Source: Natrarchaeobius oligotrophus (GTDB taxonomy: Archaea > Halobacteriota > Halobacteria > Halobacteriales > Natrialbaceae). Taken from it: 64,000 bases of DNA. The translations under genes and the position numbers were made by a program. The notes under the pieces are model-generated. The model ran no database searches. It was not told the DNA's origin and worked only from the letters and a program-made list of their open reading frames with translations. The stretch is from the NCBI RefSeq assembly GCF_003841465.1, contig NZ_REFZ01000002.1, positions 422,424 through 486,423 on the forward strand, written 5' to 3'. Below are positions 16,227 to 25,048 of this stretch, piece after piece. The stretch's first letter is position 1. Each line of letters opens with the position of its first letter.

Positions 16227-17270
16227 ATGGGCGTAGTTGACATAGATGGGGTGTCGGTTGAGTACGCGACCGACGACGGCCCCGTCCGGGCCATCGACGA
16301 CGTCTCGTTTCGAATTGAGGAGGGTGAAACGCTCGGAATCGTTGGCGAAAGCGGTTGTGGGAAAACCACGCTAACGAAAGCGTTTCTCCGGCTGCTCGAT
16401 TCGAACGGGGAGATCAGCGAAGGATCGATCACGTACGAGGGAATCGACCTCGCGGCGGCGTCCGAGTCGACGCTACGCGAGAAGATTCGCTGGAAGGAGA
16501 TTTCCTACATTCCTCAGAACGCGATGGCCGCACTCGATCCGGTGTACACCGTCGGATCACAGGTCGTACAGGTGATTAAGCTCCACACCGACAAATCCAC
16601 CGCAGAGGCGAGAGAACGGTGTGCAGAGCTGTTCAAACGGGTCGATCTCGATCCGAACAGGATGGACGATTATCCCCACGAACTCTCGGGCGGGCAGCGC
16701 CAGCGCGTGACGATCGCCCTTTCGCTGGCGCTGTCCCCGTCGGTGATCGTTGCGGACGAGCCAACGACGGGCCTGGACGTGATCGTTCAGGATCAGATCT
16801 GTGACCTCCTCGAGGAGATTCAGGAGGACATCGGTTGTGCGATCGTGTTCGTAACCCACGACATGGGAGTCGTCTCGAACATTTCGGATCGAGTGGCGGT
16901 AATGTACGCCGGCAGGATCGCAGAAATCGGTCGGATCGAAGACGTATTCGAACGAAGCGCGCATCCGTACACGATCGGCCTGCAGAATGCGTTTCCGAGA
17001 ATGGAAGAGTATCCGTCAGACTCAACGCTGATCGAAATTCCGGGTTCGCCGCCCAACCTCGTGGAACCGCCGTCGGGATGTCGGTTCGCGGACCGCTGTC
17101 CGTTCGCGACGGACGAGTGTCGAAGTACGGATCCGGAACCGGTCGAACTGGACGACGGTCGGCGAATCGAGTGCCTGTATCCCGACCAGCGCGAGGAGTT
17201 CAGAACGAACGGAAGTGATCCACGAACGTGGGTACCGGAATCGCAATCAAGTACCGTATACGCACCGTAA
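16227..17270 (+). CDS. ABC importer ATP-binding protein (DppD family)
   Basis: About 347 residues. Walker A GESGCGKTT, Q-loop YIPQNAMAALDPVYT, signature LSGGQRQRV, Walker B VIVADEPTTGLD, H-loop VTHDMG. The C-terminal oligopeptide-transporter extension has the Cys motif GCRFADRCPFATDEC...C, which in this family may bind an Fe-S cluster. It is separated from dppC by 103 nt, so it may have a promoter of its own (ACACCTATTACC region). ATG 16227 (MGVVDIDG) fits the family start; an in-frame start at 16176 adds 17 residues. Confidence 0.92.
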   Translation: MGVVDIDGVSVEYATDDGPVRAIDDVSFRIEEGETLGIVGESGCGKTTLTKAFLRLLDSNGEISEGSITYEGIDLAAASESTLREKIRWKEISYIPQNAMAALDPVYTVGSQVVQVIKLHTDKSTAEARERCAELFKRVDLDPNRMDDYPHELSGGQRQRVTIALSLALSPSVIVADEPTTGLDVIVQDQICDLLEEIQEDIGCAIVFVTHDMGVVSNISDRVAVMYAGRIAEIGRIEDVFERSAHPYTIGLQNAFPRMEEYPSDSTLIEIPGSPPNLVEPPSGCRFADRCPFATDECRSTDPEPVELDDGRRIECLYPDQREEFRTNGSDPRTWVPESQSSTVYAP

Positions 17271-17358
17271 TGACGATGAAACCACAATCCAGCTCGCCGA
17301 TGCTCGCACCCCATCGAAAGAAATTTACGACCGTCATCAAACCGTATCTGTTGTGCCA

Positions 17359-18393
17359 ATGAGCGTAGCGTCAACCATGAAATCGGAACAGAACGCACGC
17401 CGATTGATCGAAGTCAACAATCTGACGAAGCTGTACGATACCAATCGGTCCATCCTCGGAACGATACTCGATAACAAAGAATATCTCCGGGCCGTTGACG
17501 ACGTATCATTCGGAATCGAACAGGGGGAAATCGTCGGTCTCGCCGGTCAAAGCGGGTGTGGGAAATCGACGCTCGGTGAACTTCTCGTCCACCTCCAGGC
17601 CCCGACCTCGGGAGAGATTATGGTCAGCGGCGACGACGTTACCGAGTACAGTTCCGGACAGTTGAAGGACTTTCGACGAAAGTGTCAAGTAATCTTTCAA
17701 GATCCGTACGAAGCGATTAATCCTCGGTTCACTGTTTCGAGGATCGTTTCCGAACCGCTGAAGATCCACTCGATCGGTGATCGGGAAGAACGGACGGAGC
17801 GGACGATTCAGGCACTCAACGACGCGGGACTCAAACCGGCGGAGAAGTACCTTGGTTCATTCCCGGGCGAACTCTCCGGCGGGGAACGCCAGCGGGTCAA
17901 CATCGCCAGAGCGATCGTCCTCGAGCCCGATTTCCTCGTCGCCGACGAACCCGTTTCTATGCTCGACGTAAGCGTTCGAACGGGAATACTGAAACTATTC
18001 GAGAAGTTCAGAGACGAGATGGGAATGAGCATTCTGTACGTTTCTCACGACCTCTCGACGATCAACTATCTCTGCGATCGAACAATGATCATGTACCTCG
18101 GGAAAATCGTCGAAACGGGACCGACGCGGAACGTGATTCACTATCCGTCACACCCATACACTGAAGCGCTGCTCCGATCCGTCCCCGACACCGAGATCGA
18201 GACTGGCGAATCGGACAACAACGCACAGGGTGAGGTCCCCGATCCCATCGACCTTCCGGCGGGATGTCGGTACGCCTCCTGGTGTTCGCACGCCGACGAG
18301 CAGTGTGAGCGGGACGCACCGCAACTTCGGAGACGTAACGACGGAGAAACCGCGAGCGATCAGGTCGCCTGTCACTATCCCCTTGACTCGTAA
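17359..18393 (+). CDS. ABC importer ATP-binding protein (DppF/OppF family)
   Basis: About 344 residues. Walker A GQSGCGKST, Q-loop VIFQDPYEAINPRFT, signature LSGGERQRVN, Walker B FLVADEPVSMLD, H-loop VSHDLST, and a C-terminal GCRYASWCSHADEQCE Cys-containing extension. It completes the importer with the DppD ATPase. The open frame extends upstream into the end of dppD, but the domain begins at LIEVNNLTKLYD, so ATG 17359 or 17377 is likelier. Base composition is slightly AT-richer than the rest of the operon, and the gene is followed by an AT-rich gap. Confidence 0.92.
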   Translation: MSVASTMKSEQNARRLIEVNNLTKLYDTNRSILGTILDNKEYLRAVDDVSFGIEQGEIVGLAGQSGCGKSTLGELLVHLQAPTSGEIMVSGDDVTEYSSGQLKDFRRKCQVIFQDPYEAINPRFTVSRIVSEPLKIHSIGDREERTERTIQALNDAGLKPAEKYLGSFPGELSGGERQRVNIARAIVLEPDFLVADEPVSMLDVSVRTGILKLFEKFRDEMGMSILYVSHDLSTINYLCDRTMIMYLGKIVETGPTRNVIHYPSHPYTEALLRSVPDTEIETGESDNNAQGEVPDPIDLPAGCRYASWCSHADEQCERDAPQLRRRNDGETASDQVACHYPLDS

Positions 18394-18439
18394 CTCGACA
18401 GGCGAATCCATCACGATCGACGCGAAGTCGATAGTCACG

Positions 18440-18468
18440 ACAAAATCGTAGTGTTTCAGTGATTTTGT
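18440..18468. terminator. Inverted repeat downstream of dppF, possible terminator
   Basis: Arms ACAAAATC (18440-18447) and GATTTTGT (18461-18468) are perfectly complementary around a 13-nt loop, 47 nt after the dppF stop. It could be a 3' stem-loop ending the importer transcript. Archaeal termination depends mostly on T-tracts, and the TTTTGT arm supplies only a short one, so the role is tentative. Confidence 0.35.
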
Positions 18469-18940
18469 GTAATCGGAACGGAGTGGTTGACAGGACACGA
18501 CGATCAACTTCAGTGTGATCAAGACGTACATAGTTCAGTCAGAAACGATGATCGATAGAACACGATCTGTATAGATAGCTGTTGAGGAATTTTACCAATA
18601 TCCGACTAAACCGGGATGAATAGAAATAGCAAACTACCAAACTGACCTCCACTACATCCACAAGATACAGGTATTTATCCTAAAATTTAGATGTTTGCCC
18701 CTAATTCTTCCAATTAAAGTCGCAATTATTGTACTTTAGCTAATAATAGTTCCGGCACTTCGATTGCTATTACATTCACAATTAAAGGTTTTATGTGTGA
18801 AATATATTATTCGTATTTGGTTCGATGGGGGTGACGAGGGCCTTCGCTATAGTCGGCTATGGGGCTGCAAACGAAGCTGTCGTCGCTCCCGCAGAACGAG
18901 TGAAAACGAAACGGGACCCGCCACGAGTACAACCACAGGA
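18469..18940. other. AT-rich intergenic region
   Basis: From about 18560 to 18830 the sequence is conspicuously AT-rich compared with the rest of the window and holds no acidic open frame. It has several TATA-like strings (for example TTTATCCTAAAATTTAG and AAATATATTATTCG) but no gene start follows that I can support. Possible remnant of a transferred element or an uncoded regulatory region. I see no transposase or terminal repeats. Confidence 0.5.
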
Positions 18941-19135
18941 TCACCGCAGTTCTTTGACCAGCGAGTACCCGAACAGGATGACGATGGCGCTCACGGCCGC
19001 GAAGATCGTTCGCGTCGGTGAACCGCCGAAGACGACCTGGGCTGCGCTCACGCCGAGGAGAATTCCGATCGCCCAGAACAACATCGTCCGTAGATCGATA
19101 CTCGAGTAGAGCCGTTCGTCGTCTGACTGTGTCAT
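18941..19135 (-). CDS. Small two-helix membrane protein
   Basis: A 64-residue protein: MTQSDDERLYSSIDLRTM, then helix 1 (LFWAIGILLGVSAAQVVF), a short GSPTRT loop, helix 2 (IFAAVSAIVILFGYSLV) and KELR. An acidic N-terminus followed by two hydrophobic helices is common in small haloarchaeal membrane proteins. ATG 19135 has a TTTAGG box about 28 nt upstream; a longer frame from 19159 is possible. No function is recognised. Confidence 0.6.
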   Translation of the reverse strand: MTQSDDERLYSSIDLRTMLFWAIGILLGVSAAQVVFGGSPTRTIFAAVSAIVILFGYSLVKELR

Positions 19136-19223
19136 ATCGTCGGCTATACGGGACGACACCTAAACCGTGTCGGTAGACGTCGAGGTGGCGAATCCGACGA
19201 CCGCACGCGCGTCGACGGCACGG

Positions 19224-19691
19224 TTACGCCGAATCGACGACGTCCACGGTAACGCGCCCCTCGAAGTTCAGGATAACCTGTTGAACGACGTCACCGAAGA
19301 TCGCTTTTCCGGTCGGCGATCGCTTCCGTCCGACGAGAAAGACGTGATCACAATCGGTATCGTATGCGGTCTCCAGGATCGCATCCCCGAGGTCGTCCTC
19401 GTCGATGACGCGCGTCTCGATCTCGTAACTGAGATCGAGATCCGCGATCGTCTCCGCCGCCATCGATGACGCGAACTGTTCGGCCGGCTGGAGGGCGACG
19501 GTCGAATCGTACGACGTTCCCTCCTGTTCGCTGATCGTTTCGATCGTGTCGAGATTCGATTCGACTTCCTCGGAGGTCAGATACGAGAGAACCACGAGCT
19601 CGGAATCGGAACTGCTGGCGAACGCACCAGCCTCTTCGAGCAACGCGCGGTGCGTTTCGGTGTCGTCCAGGACGACTAATCCTCGGTTCAT
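19224..19691 (-). CDS. Universal stress protein (UspA family)
   Basis: A 155-residue UspA protein. GLVVLDDTETHRALLEEA at the N-terminus replaces the usual DGS by DDTE. GRKRSPTGKAIFGDVVQQVIL keeps the G-2x-G-9x-G nucleotide loop, although Asp replaces the usual Ser/Thr after the last Gly. TTTTATATG (19715-19724) lies 28 nt before ATG 19691, giving a leaderless start. It is diverged from the copy at 1817-2245 and stands alone. Confidence 0.88.
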   Translation of the reverse strand: MNRGLVVLDDTETHRALLEEAGAFASSSDSELVVLSYLTSEEVESNLDTIETISEQEGTSYDSTVALQPAEQFASSMAAETIADLDLSYEIETRVIDEDDLGDAILETAYDTDCDHVFLVGRKRSPTGKAIFGDVVQQVILNFEGRVTVDVVDSA

Positions 19692-20012
19692 ATCGTTGAA
19701 TCAAACCGAGCACATATAAAACCTGCTACTGTTCGGTGCGGTCGAGACCGAACGCGAAAGTGAACGGGCCGTAACGCCAGTCGAGTGTCGGTCGACGGAA
19801 TTTCCGGTGACCGACGCGTATCGGCCGAGCGACTCGATTCGGTGAGTGTGAACGCGCCCGAGACGGTCGATGCGATCGAAAGGTGGTGATATCGTGTCGA
19901 TCAGATCCAGTGACGACCGCGGAGGACGGTGGAAGGGGGCGGCGATATTCGCGACAGCCGAACGGGGGCACGCGGCGGGCGAACGCCCGCTCGGCAACGG
20001 CGGCGGATTTTA

Positions 20013-20030
20013 TACAGCCATACGGTTGTA
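20013..20030. promoter_or_regulatory. 18-bp near-palindrome overlapping a TATA box
   Basis: TACAGCCATACGGTTGTA is an imperfect palindrome that begins within TTTTATACAG. Its right half, TACGGTTGTA, occurs also in the direct repeats at 8887-8918 and, as TACGGCTGTA, at 8834-8865. It would be well placed to repress transcription starting near 20040. Confidence 0.4.
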
Positions 20031-20039
20031 ATACAATTT

Positions 20040-20192
20040 GTGAGCACGGAACACGACGTCGACGCCGACCGGAACGGCGTTCGGCGGACTCCGCTCAGGC
20101 GACTGTTCTCGAGCGGGCCGAGCACGGGATGGAATTCGCCCGTTCGTTGGTGCCGAACGCCGAGCCGACTTCAGTTACTCGCGCACCCGTGA
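20040..20192 (+). CDS. Possible small leaderless ORF, perhaps frameshifted
   Basis: GTG 20040 opens a 50-codon frame beginning MSTEHDVDADRNGV, an acidic haloarchaeal-looking N-terminus, 28 nt after a good TATA box. After about residue 20 the peptide becomes Arg/Ser/Trp-rich, whereas another frame over the same stretch reads ATVLERAEHGMEFARSLVPN and ends at 20209. A frameshifted remnant of a small protein gene would explain this. Evidence is weak, and it may be only a promoter with a non-coding transcript. Confidence 0.22.
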   Translation: MSTEHDVDADRNGVRRTPLRRLFSSGPSTGWNSPVRWCRTPSRLQLLAHP

Positions 20193-20592
20193 ACGAAGGG
20201 AGGGAGTAATCGACAAAACGAGTTACTCAGCGACCTCACTCGAGAGGAAATCGCAATGACGCGGATCGAGGGGGACAGATCGGCCCCTCGTCGGTGTCTC
20301 ACCCACCAAACGGTCCCACAGCGTTCCGCATCGGTCGGTCGCGACCGACTGATTCCCGACCGATTCGGTGGTAACCGCGGACGGGTTGACTGTGGTCCGA
20401 CGATATTCGTTCGTCTCTTACGAACGAGAGTGGTGCGGACCAGCACGACCGATTCGATCACCGCGTCGTCCGTATCGAAGAGCGATGCGCGAAGAATAGC
20501 GAACGGACACGTGAATTGTCGCCGGTCGTGACCTCCCGCCCGAAATAGCAACAACCGGAAGAAATATATCGGATAAGGAGCAACCACCGAAC

Positions 20593-21663
20593 ATGGATTT
20601 CACACATCCATACGAAGAAGTAGACTGGTCTAAAGTTGAGCACCATCTGGCTCAATTTCACGTACACGAGCCACGGAACAAGCTCAGCGCGGACACTGCA
20701 AGACACGAACCCGACGTCGCTGCAGAGGGCGTTCCGATCGATCACATCGGAAAGAACAACCTCTCGGAGGCTTCGAGTCCCGGCGTACTGATCCAGAAGT
20801 ATCGAAACGCCGGGTACACAGTGTTCTCGTTGACGGAACACGAGTACCAGGTCGACGGAAACAAGTACAAACACGTGCCGTACGACGAGTGCGACGCCGA
20901 TCTGGACAAGATGAGCTGGCCGTGGTCCAAGTGGGGCGTGGACGCCGACAAGCTGGAGATGGTCGCCCTCCAGGGAGCGGAGATCCGCGGCGACGTCCAC
21001 GGCGTCGACAATCTGCACGACATCGTCAGTCTCGACAACGATCTCGGTCACGGGCGAGATCGACCGATCGAAGAGGTCGTCGCTGACGTCGAGGAGCGCG
21101 GCGGGATCATGTACCTCGCCCATCCGAGCAAGTACACCGACACCGAAAACTGGGAGATCTACTGTCCGGTACTCGAGTCGTGCGACGCACTGCTCGGTCT
21201 CGAAATCTTCAACGGCGACGATCGCGCGCCCTCTCGAGAGCTCTGGGACAGACTCCTCACCCACTTCGGGAAGGAGCGTCCGCTCTGGGCGTCCGGTGGT
21301 GACGATTACCACGCCCGGGCTCGAGAGCGCTACGACAAGCGATTCAACAGGTCACGGACGGTCGTGCTCGTCTCCGAACTGTCGAAACGGAACGTCACCG
21401 AAGCGCTTCGAAACGGACGGAGCTACGTACAGTACAACGGTGACGCCCAGGCGCCGTTTATCGAGTCGATCGAGTCGAGTTCGAACTCCGTTACGATCTC
21501 GGCACCCGACGCAAATGAGATCACCTGGATCGCAGAGGGCGAGGAGGTCGCGACCGGCGAGACGGTGGTGAGCGACGCGCTCGACGATCCCGCCTACGTC
21601 CGCGCCGAACTCGGCGGGCGCGGCGGATCGATCACCGCGACGAATCCGTTCTACCTCGAGTGA
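20593..21663 (+). CDS. PHP-domain metal-dependent phosphoesterase-like protein
   Basis: 356 residues. PHP signatures in order: AQFHVHEPRN (HxH), VFSLTEHEYQ (motif II His), VALQGAEIRGD (Glu), GIMYLAHPSKYT (His) and LWASGGDDYHAR (Asp-x-His). These positions form the multinuclear metal site of polymerase and histidinol phosphatase (PHP) hydrolases. The C-terminal ~80 residues (ESSSNSVTISAPDANEITWIAEGE onward) look like a small beta domain. AAATATAT lies ~27 nt upstream, so the mRNA is probably leaderless. A diverged homologue that has lost several of these motifs is encoded at 30421-31455. The substrate is unknown. Confidence 0.8.
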   Translation: MDFTHPYEEVDWSKVEHHLAQFHVHEPRNKLSADTARHEPDVAAEGVPIDHIGKNNLSEASSPGVLIQKYRNAGYTVFSLTEHEYQVDGNKYKHVPYDECDADLDKMSWPWSKWGVDADKLEMVALQGAEIRGDVHGVDNLHDIVSLDNDLGHGRDRPIEEVVADVEERGGIMYLAHPSKYTDTENWEIYCPVLESCDALLGLEIFNGDDRAPSRELWDRLLTHFGKERPLWASGGDDYHARARERYDKRFNRSRTVVLVSELSKRNVTEALRNGRSYVQYNGDAQAPFIESIESSSNSVTISAPDANEITWIAEGEEVATGETVVSDALDDPAYVRAELGGRGGSITATNPFYLE

Positions 21664-21936
21664 GGATCGGTCGGGAAACGCGGACGATCGACGTGAGTAC
21701 TCCGATACGTGCGACGGGGTACGAAGGGGTCGATACCGGTCGAACGATCGGCCGCCGTAGGCGAACTCACAGATCCCGCGTCGGCTCTCAGATCGACCGT
21801 CGCGAATTCGACCGAACGACAGGCGGTAAACCGCCGGGATTCGAACTCCGCGGCGAGTCGCGAGAACGGTGGAGGGTGCGCAGTCTGAGAAATCGGGTTC
21901 GGTCCGCGAGGTGCCGCTAAATAACAGGTGCAGACG

Positions 21937-22119
21937 TTACTCCCAGTGAGATTCCCAGTTGAGAGCCAGCAGGACGACCGTCGCGATCAGCACCAGACCC
22001 ACGGGAATAACGGTCAGCACCGCGACGACGTACGACTCGCTTCCCGGCTCGAGAAACGGAAACGAAAACCCGAGCAGCAACAGTATCACGATACAGATCG
22101 CAAAGATCGGCCGGAGCAT
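21937..22119 (-). CDS. Small two-helix membrane protein
   Basis: A 60-residue protein: MLRPIFAICIVILLLLGFSF (helix 1), PFLEPGSES loop, then YVVAVLTVIPVGLVLIATVVLLAL (helix 2) and NWESHWE. Entirely hydrophobic with a short acidic loop and tail. ATG 22119 is used; GTG 22140 would add seven residues. No function is recognised; small membrane proteins of this kind are common in haloarchaea. Confidence 0.55.
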   Translation of the reverse strand: MLRPIFAICIVILLLLGFSFPFLEPGSESYVVAVLTVIPVGLVLIATVVLLALNWESHWE

Positions 22120-22348
22120 CGATCGCGTTATTACCCACACGTGTGATCACCAGTACCTCCCTCTGACGACTCGACCCAAATAGCTCTTTTGAAACGTGCT
22201 ATCTGAACGACTCGAGGGTCGAGGCGTCACACGGGTACGAGGAACCGTCCCCGCCCCGTAGCGAGGTTCGGTTCGACCACGTCCGTTCCGCTTCGATGAC
22301 TTCCGAGGGGAAGGCACAATTGCCACGCGGCGGACGGCAACGACGTGG

Positions 22349-22993
22349 TTACGGGCCCGGCAGGACACCCATGATCGCGAGGAATCGATAGAGGACGTAC
22401 AGGAGCAGCGGGACGGCGACCGCGATCGTCGCCTTGCGCCTGTCGAGGTCGCACGCAGTCGTCACCCCGTTGACCCAGATGTATCCGCTGATCACGAGAA
22501 CGAGACTGCCGAGGGCGGTCGCACCAACGAGATACGGGTCACCGACGGCCTGAGCCTTGTAATCGGCGAGCAGATTCCACTCGGCCTCGATTCCCAGCAG
22601 ATCGTACTCCAGCAGCGTCGCATCGCGAAGCGCGTAGTAGTATCCGACGCCCCAGATCAGACCGGCGACGATGAACGGCGGAAGCCCCCAGCCGGCGACT
22701 CGAATGACGTGACCGAGAAGGGGCTTGCCACCCAGCGCGATCCCCATTAGCCAGAAGGCCACGATGAAGTAGATCCAGATGACGAATCCCTCGATGACGC
22801 GGTACATGCCCCAGATAATGAGCGCGTCGATGACGCGGAGAAACTCTCCGCCCAGCTGTACGCGGATGAGCCACGTCTGTGAGAGCAGCGATAGCCCGAC
22901 CAGCATCGCGAACAACGACGGGATCCACAATCGACCTGTTGCAGCTTTTTTCTGCAAAAACCTCTCTGGGTCCGCTATGAAGCCTGTTGCCAT
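22349..22993 (-). CDS. Yip1-family membrane protein
   Basis: A 214-residue protein with five or so hydrophobic segments (IPSLFAMLVGLSLLSQTWL, FVIWIYFIVAFWLMGIALGG, LPPFIVAGLIWGVGYYYAL, YLVGATALGSLVLVISGYIWV, TIAVAVPLLLYVLYRFLAI). The opening DPERFLQKKA, the central GGK and the five-helix pattern resemble the YIP1 domain family found widely in Euryarchaea. The function is unknown there. A TTTAAATAATATG box (23011-23023) precedes ATG 22993 by about 24 nt, so it is probably leaderless. Confidence 0.75.
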   Translation of the reverse strand: MATGFIADPERFLQKKAATGRLWIPSLFAMLVGLSLLSQTWLIRVQLGGEFLRVIDALIIWGMYRVIEGFVIWIYFIVAFWLMGIALGGKPLLGHVIRVAGWGLPPFIVAGLIWGVGYYYALRDATLLEYDLLGIEAEWNLLADYKAQAVGDPYLVGATALGSLVLVISGYIWVNGVTTACDLDRRKATIAVAVPLLLYVLYRFLAIMGVLPGP

Positions 22994-23160
22994 GGCGTAT
23001 ACTGTACGCTCATATTATTTAAATCGTTTGTCTGTGACCGGATCGGCCGCGACGGATCGGTCGGTTACGATCGCTCCTCCGTCCCCCGTCTCGAGTCGAA
23101 CCGATCGTGTCCGAGGAGCCACCAAAAATTTCATAACGATCGTGTACGACGTACGTATCA

Positions 23161-23871
23161 ATGAGTCCGCTACTAGCACAAAACCAGACGGCCGACTCGG
23201 GAATCATGGCAACCGTTCGAAAGAACGCGGTCTATCGACTTCTCGATACCATTCGTAATTCGGCGGCGCTGACGGTCACGTTCTGGGGGGCGGTGATGAC
23301 GGCGATCGCGTTCGTCGTCCAAGACGGGGTCTGGGCTGGAATCATCGGCGTCTGGGGTATCTCGATGCTCGTGTTCGGCGGATGCTGGTACGCCTTCGGA
23401 ATCTGGTATCTCAAACCGAGCCGTCCGCAAGAAGAGGAGTCGGCGTCGGTACTCGGGAGAGTCGATCTGGCCAGAGCCAGTGGGCTGGTCGTCTTACCGG
23501 CGCTCACGGCCGTCTACGCCGGATACGTGACGAGCGCGCTCAGCCTGGAACTCGTGGCGGCGCCGGTCGCGTTCGTCGTCGCAGTCGCGTACCTCTACAC
23601 TCGGTCGACTGGACTCGAGACTCTGGGGCACGGCATGTACGTGCTCGGGCTGACCGTATTTCTGACGCCGTTTGTTTTCCACTTCGGCGCGATCCCACAG
23701 AGCGCCCAGGCCGCGGGAATTCGAATCGACCACATGCTCGCGCTCGGGAGCATCCTGTTCACGTTCACGGTGATCGCGTTTCTGGTCACGCTCACCGGAT
23801 ACTTCCTCAACAATCGCTCGAAGAAGAAGGCAGACCAGCAACGACTCAAAGCGAGGATGGGGCTGGACTGA
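23161..23871 (+). CDS. Polytopic membrane protein of unknown function
   Basis: 236 residues with about six transmembrane helices: LTVTFWGAVMTAIAFVVQDG, GIIGVWGISMLVFGGCWYAFG, ASGLVVLPALTAVYAGYVTS, LVAAPVAFVVAVAYLYT, MYVLGLTVFLTPFVFHFGAI and MLALGSILFTFTVIAFLVTL, ending in a basic tail (NNRSKKKADQQRLKARMG). It is divergent from the Yip1-type gene, sharing a ~170-nt promoter region. Start ATG 23161; a second Met (MATVRKNAV) at residue 16 is an alternative. I recognise no family. Confidence 0.65.
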   Translation: MSPLLAQNQTADSGIMATVRKNAVYRLLDTIRNSAALTVTFWGAVMTAIAFVVQDGVWAGIIGVWGISMLVFGGCWYAFGIWYLKPSRPQEEESASVLGRVDLARASGLVVLPALTAVYAGYVTSALSLELVAAPVAFVVAVAYLYTRSTGLETLGHGMYVLGLTVFLTPFVFHFGAIPQSAQAAGIRIDHMLALGSILFTFTVIAFLVTLTGYFLNNRSKKKADQQRLKARMGLD

Positions 23872-24068
23872 GCCGACAACCGACAACACCTCCCTCGAAG
23901 GGAGACGAATCGGACGAGAGGTCGGGTGAATGCGGTCGGAACGTCGACGGGTGTCGCGGCGACTCACTCTTTCGGCGGAGACACCCCAGTTCGCCGTGAG
24001 TCGAGTCGACAGACACAGGGAAACACTTACACTGGTTCGTTGTGACCTCTCGAGCGGAGACGTGAGTT

Positions 24069-24890
24069 ATGATCGACGACGAGTATCTGCAAACCGCGGT
24101 CGAAGCCGGAGAAAAGAGCGCTGCGATCCTCGAGGAGAACTTCGACGCCGACTTCGAAGTCGAGCACAAGTCGCCGACGGACATGGTGTCGGAGATAGAC
24201 ATCGAGTGTGACCGAGTAATCAAAGACCACATTGGAGATCGATATCCCGACCACGCGTTCTTCACCGAGGAGTCCGGCACGGACGGAAGCGCCACGTATC
24301 GGTGGATCGTCGATCCGCTCGACGGGACGCACAACTACGTGAACGGCTTTTCTCACTACTGCGTGTCGATCGCACTCGAGATCGACGACGCGATCCACGC
24401 GGGCGTGGTCAACTGTCCCGGAACGGGCGACGTGTACACGGCCGTTCGCGGAGAGGGTGCGTACCGAAACGGTAACCCGATCTCGGTGTCCGACGACGCC
24501 ACTCTGGAGGAGAGCTTTCTGGGTATGGGAATCTCACCGCCGTCGACGACCGACGACGCGTATCTCGAGTGGTTCAGACGGTTGATCGGCAATCCGATTC
24601 GAACGGAGGGTGTGCGACGACTGGGCTCCGGTGCGTTCGACCTCTCGCTGGTCGCCCAGGGAACGTTTAGCGGATTTTTCGACAAGTACACCTCATCGTG
24701 GGACGTCGCCGCCGGGGCGTTGCTGGTGGAGGAAGCGGGCGGTACGGTGACGAACCTGGAAAACGAGCCGATCGATCTCGGCGCGGACGAACGCGAACTC
24801 AACATCGTTGCGACGAACGGATCGATTCACGACGCGCTTCTCGAAGAGTGTGCAACCGCGTCCAGCGCAGTGGCCGCGAACCCGGAGTGA
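24069..24890 (+). CDS. Inositol monophosphatase-family phosphatase
   Basis: 273 residues, full length. Li+-sensitive phosphatase fold motifs: EVEHKSPTDMVSEID (N-terminal), FFTEES (Glu67/68), WIVDPLDGTHNYVNG (Asp82, Asp85; motif A) and SSWDVAAGALLVEEAGG (motif B Asp). Members act on inositol-1-phosphate, fructose-1,6-bisphosphate or 3'-phosphoadenosine phosphates; archaeal ones are often bifunctional IMPase/FBPase. The substrate is not decided by sequence. The downstream gene is also a phosphatase (25049-25696), on the same strand after 158 nt. Confidence 0.88.
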   Translation: MIDDEYLQTAVEAGEKSAAILEENFDADFEVEHKSPTDMVSEIDIECDRVIKDHIGDRYPDHAFFTEESGTDGSATYRWIVDPLDGTHNYVNGFSHYCVSIALEIDDAIHAGVVNCPGTGDVYTAVRGEGAYRNGNPISVSDDATLEESFLGMGISPPSTTDDAYLEWFRRLIGNPIRTEGVRRLGSGAFDLSLVAQGTFSGFFDKYTSSWDVAAGALLVEEAGGTVTNLENEPIDLGADERELNIVATNGSIHDALLEECATASSAVAANPE

Positions 24891-25048
24891 ACGGTGCCGG
24901 TTCGTACGCCACGACCACCGGCGACCCGAACGACCGCATCGTCCGGATGTCGTTTCGCATCGATTCGGCCAGCGGTTCTCGAGACGACCACGACGGTTAC
25001 GGTGGGGACGTGTGACCGCACCGTCCGTCGACGGGAGGAACGGTCGCG

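Larger units (their letters stand above)
19692..20592. other. Long intergenic region with a promoter-like palindrome and a doubtful small ORF
   Basis: About 900 nt. Open frames here are short and Arg/Ser-rich, unlike haloarchaeal proteins. The best candidate is a GTG at 20040 preceded by TTTTATA 28 nt upstream (listed separately). A TATA box for the PHP-like gene is at 20562-20569 (AAATATAT). The rest shows nothing I can name. Confidence 0.5.

Noticed and set aside
18825..19109. Plus-strand 94-codon ORF opposite the small membrane protein
   Set aside because: Basic composition (many Arg and Lys) unlike haloarchaeal proteins; the opposite frame encodes two clean hydrophobic helices with a good start.
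21825..21870. tRNA-like T-arm string on the minus strand (GAGTTCGAATCCCGG)
   Set aside because: The flanking 5-bp T stem does not pair fully and no acceptor, D or anticodon arms can be drawn, so I do not call a tRNA or an attachment-site remnant.
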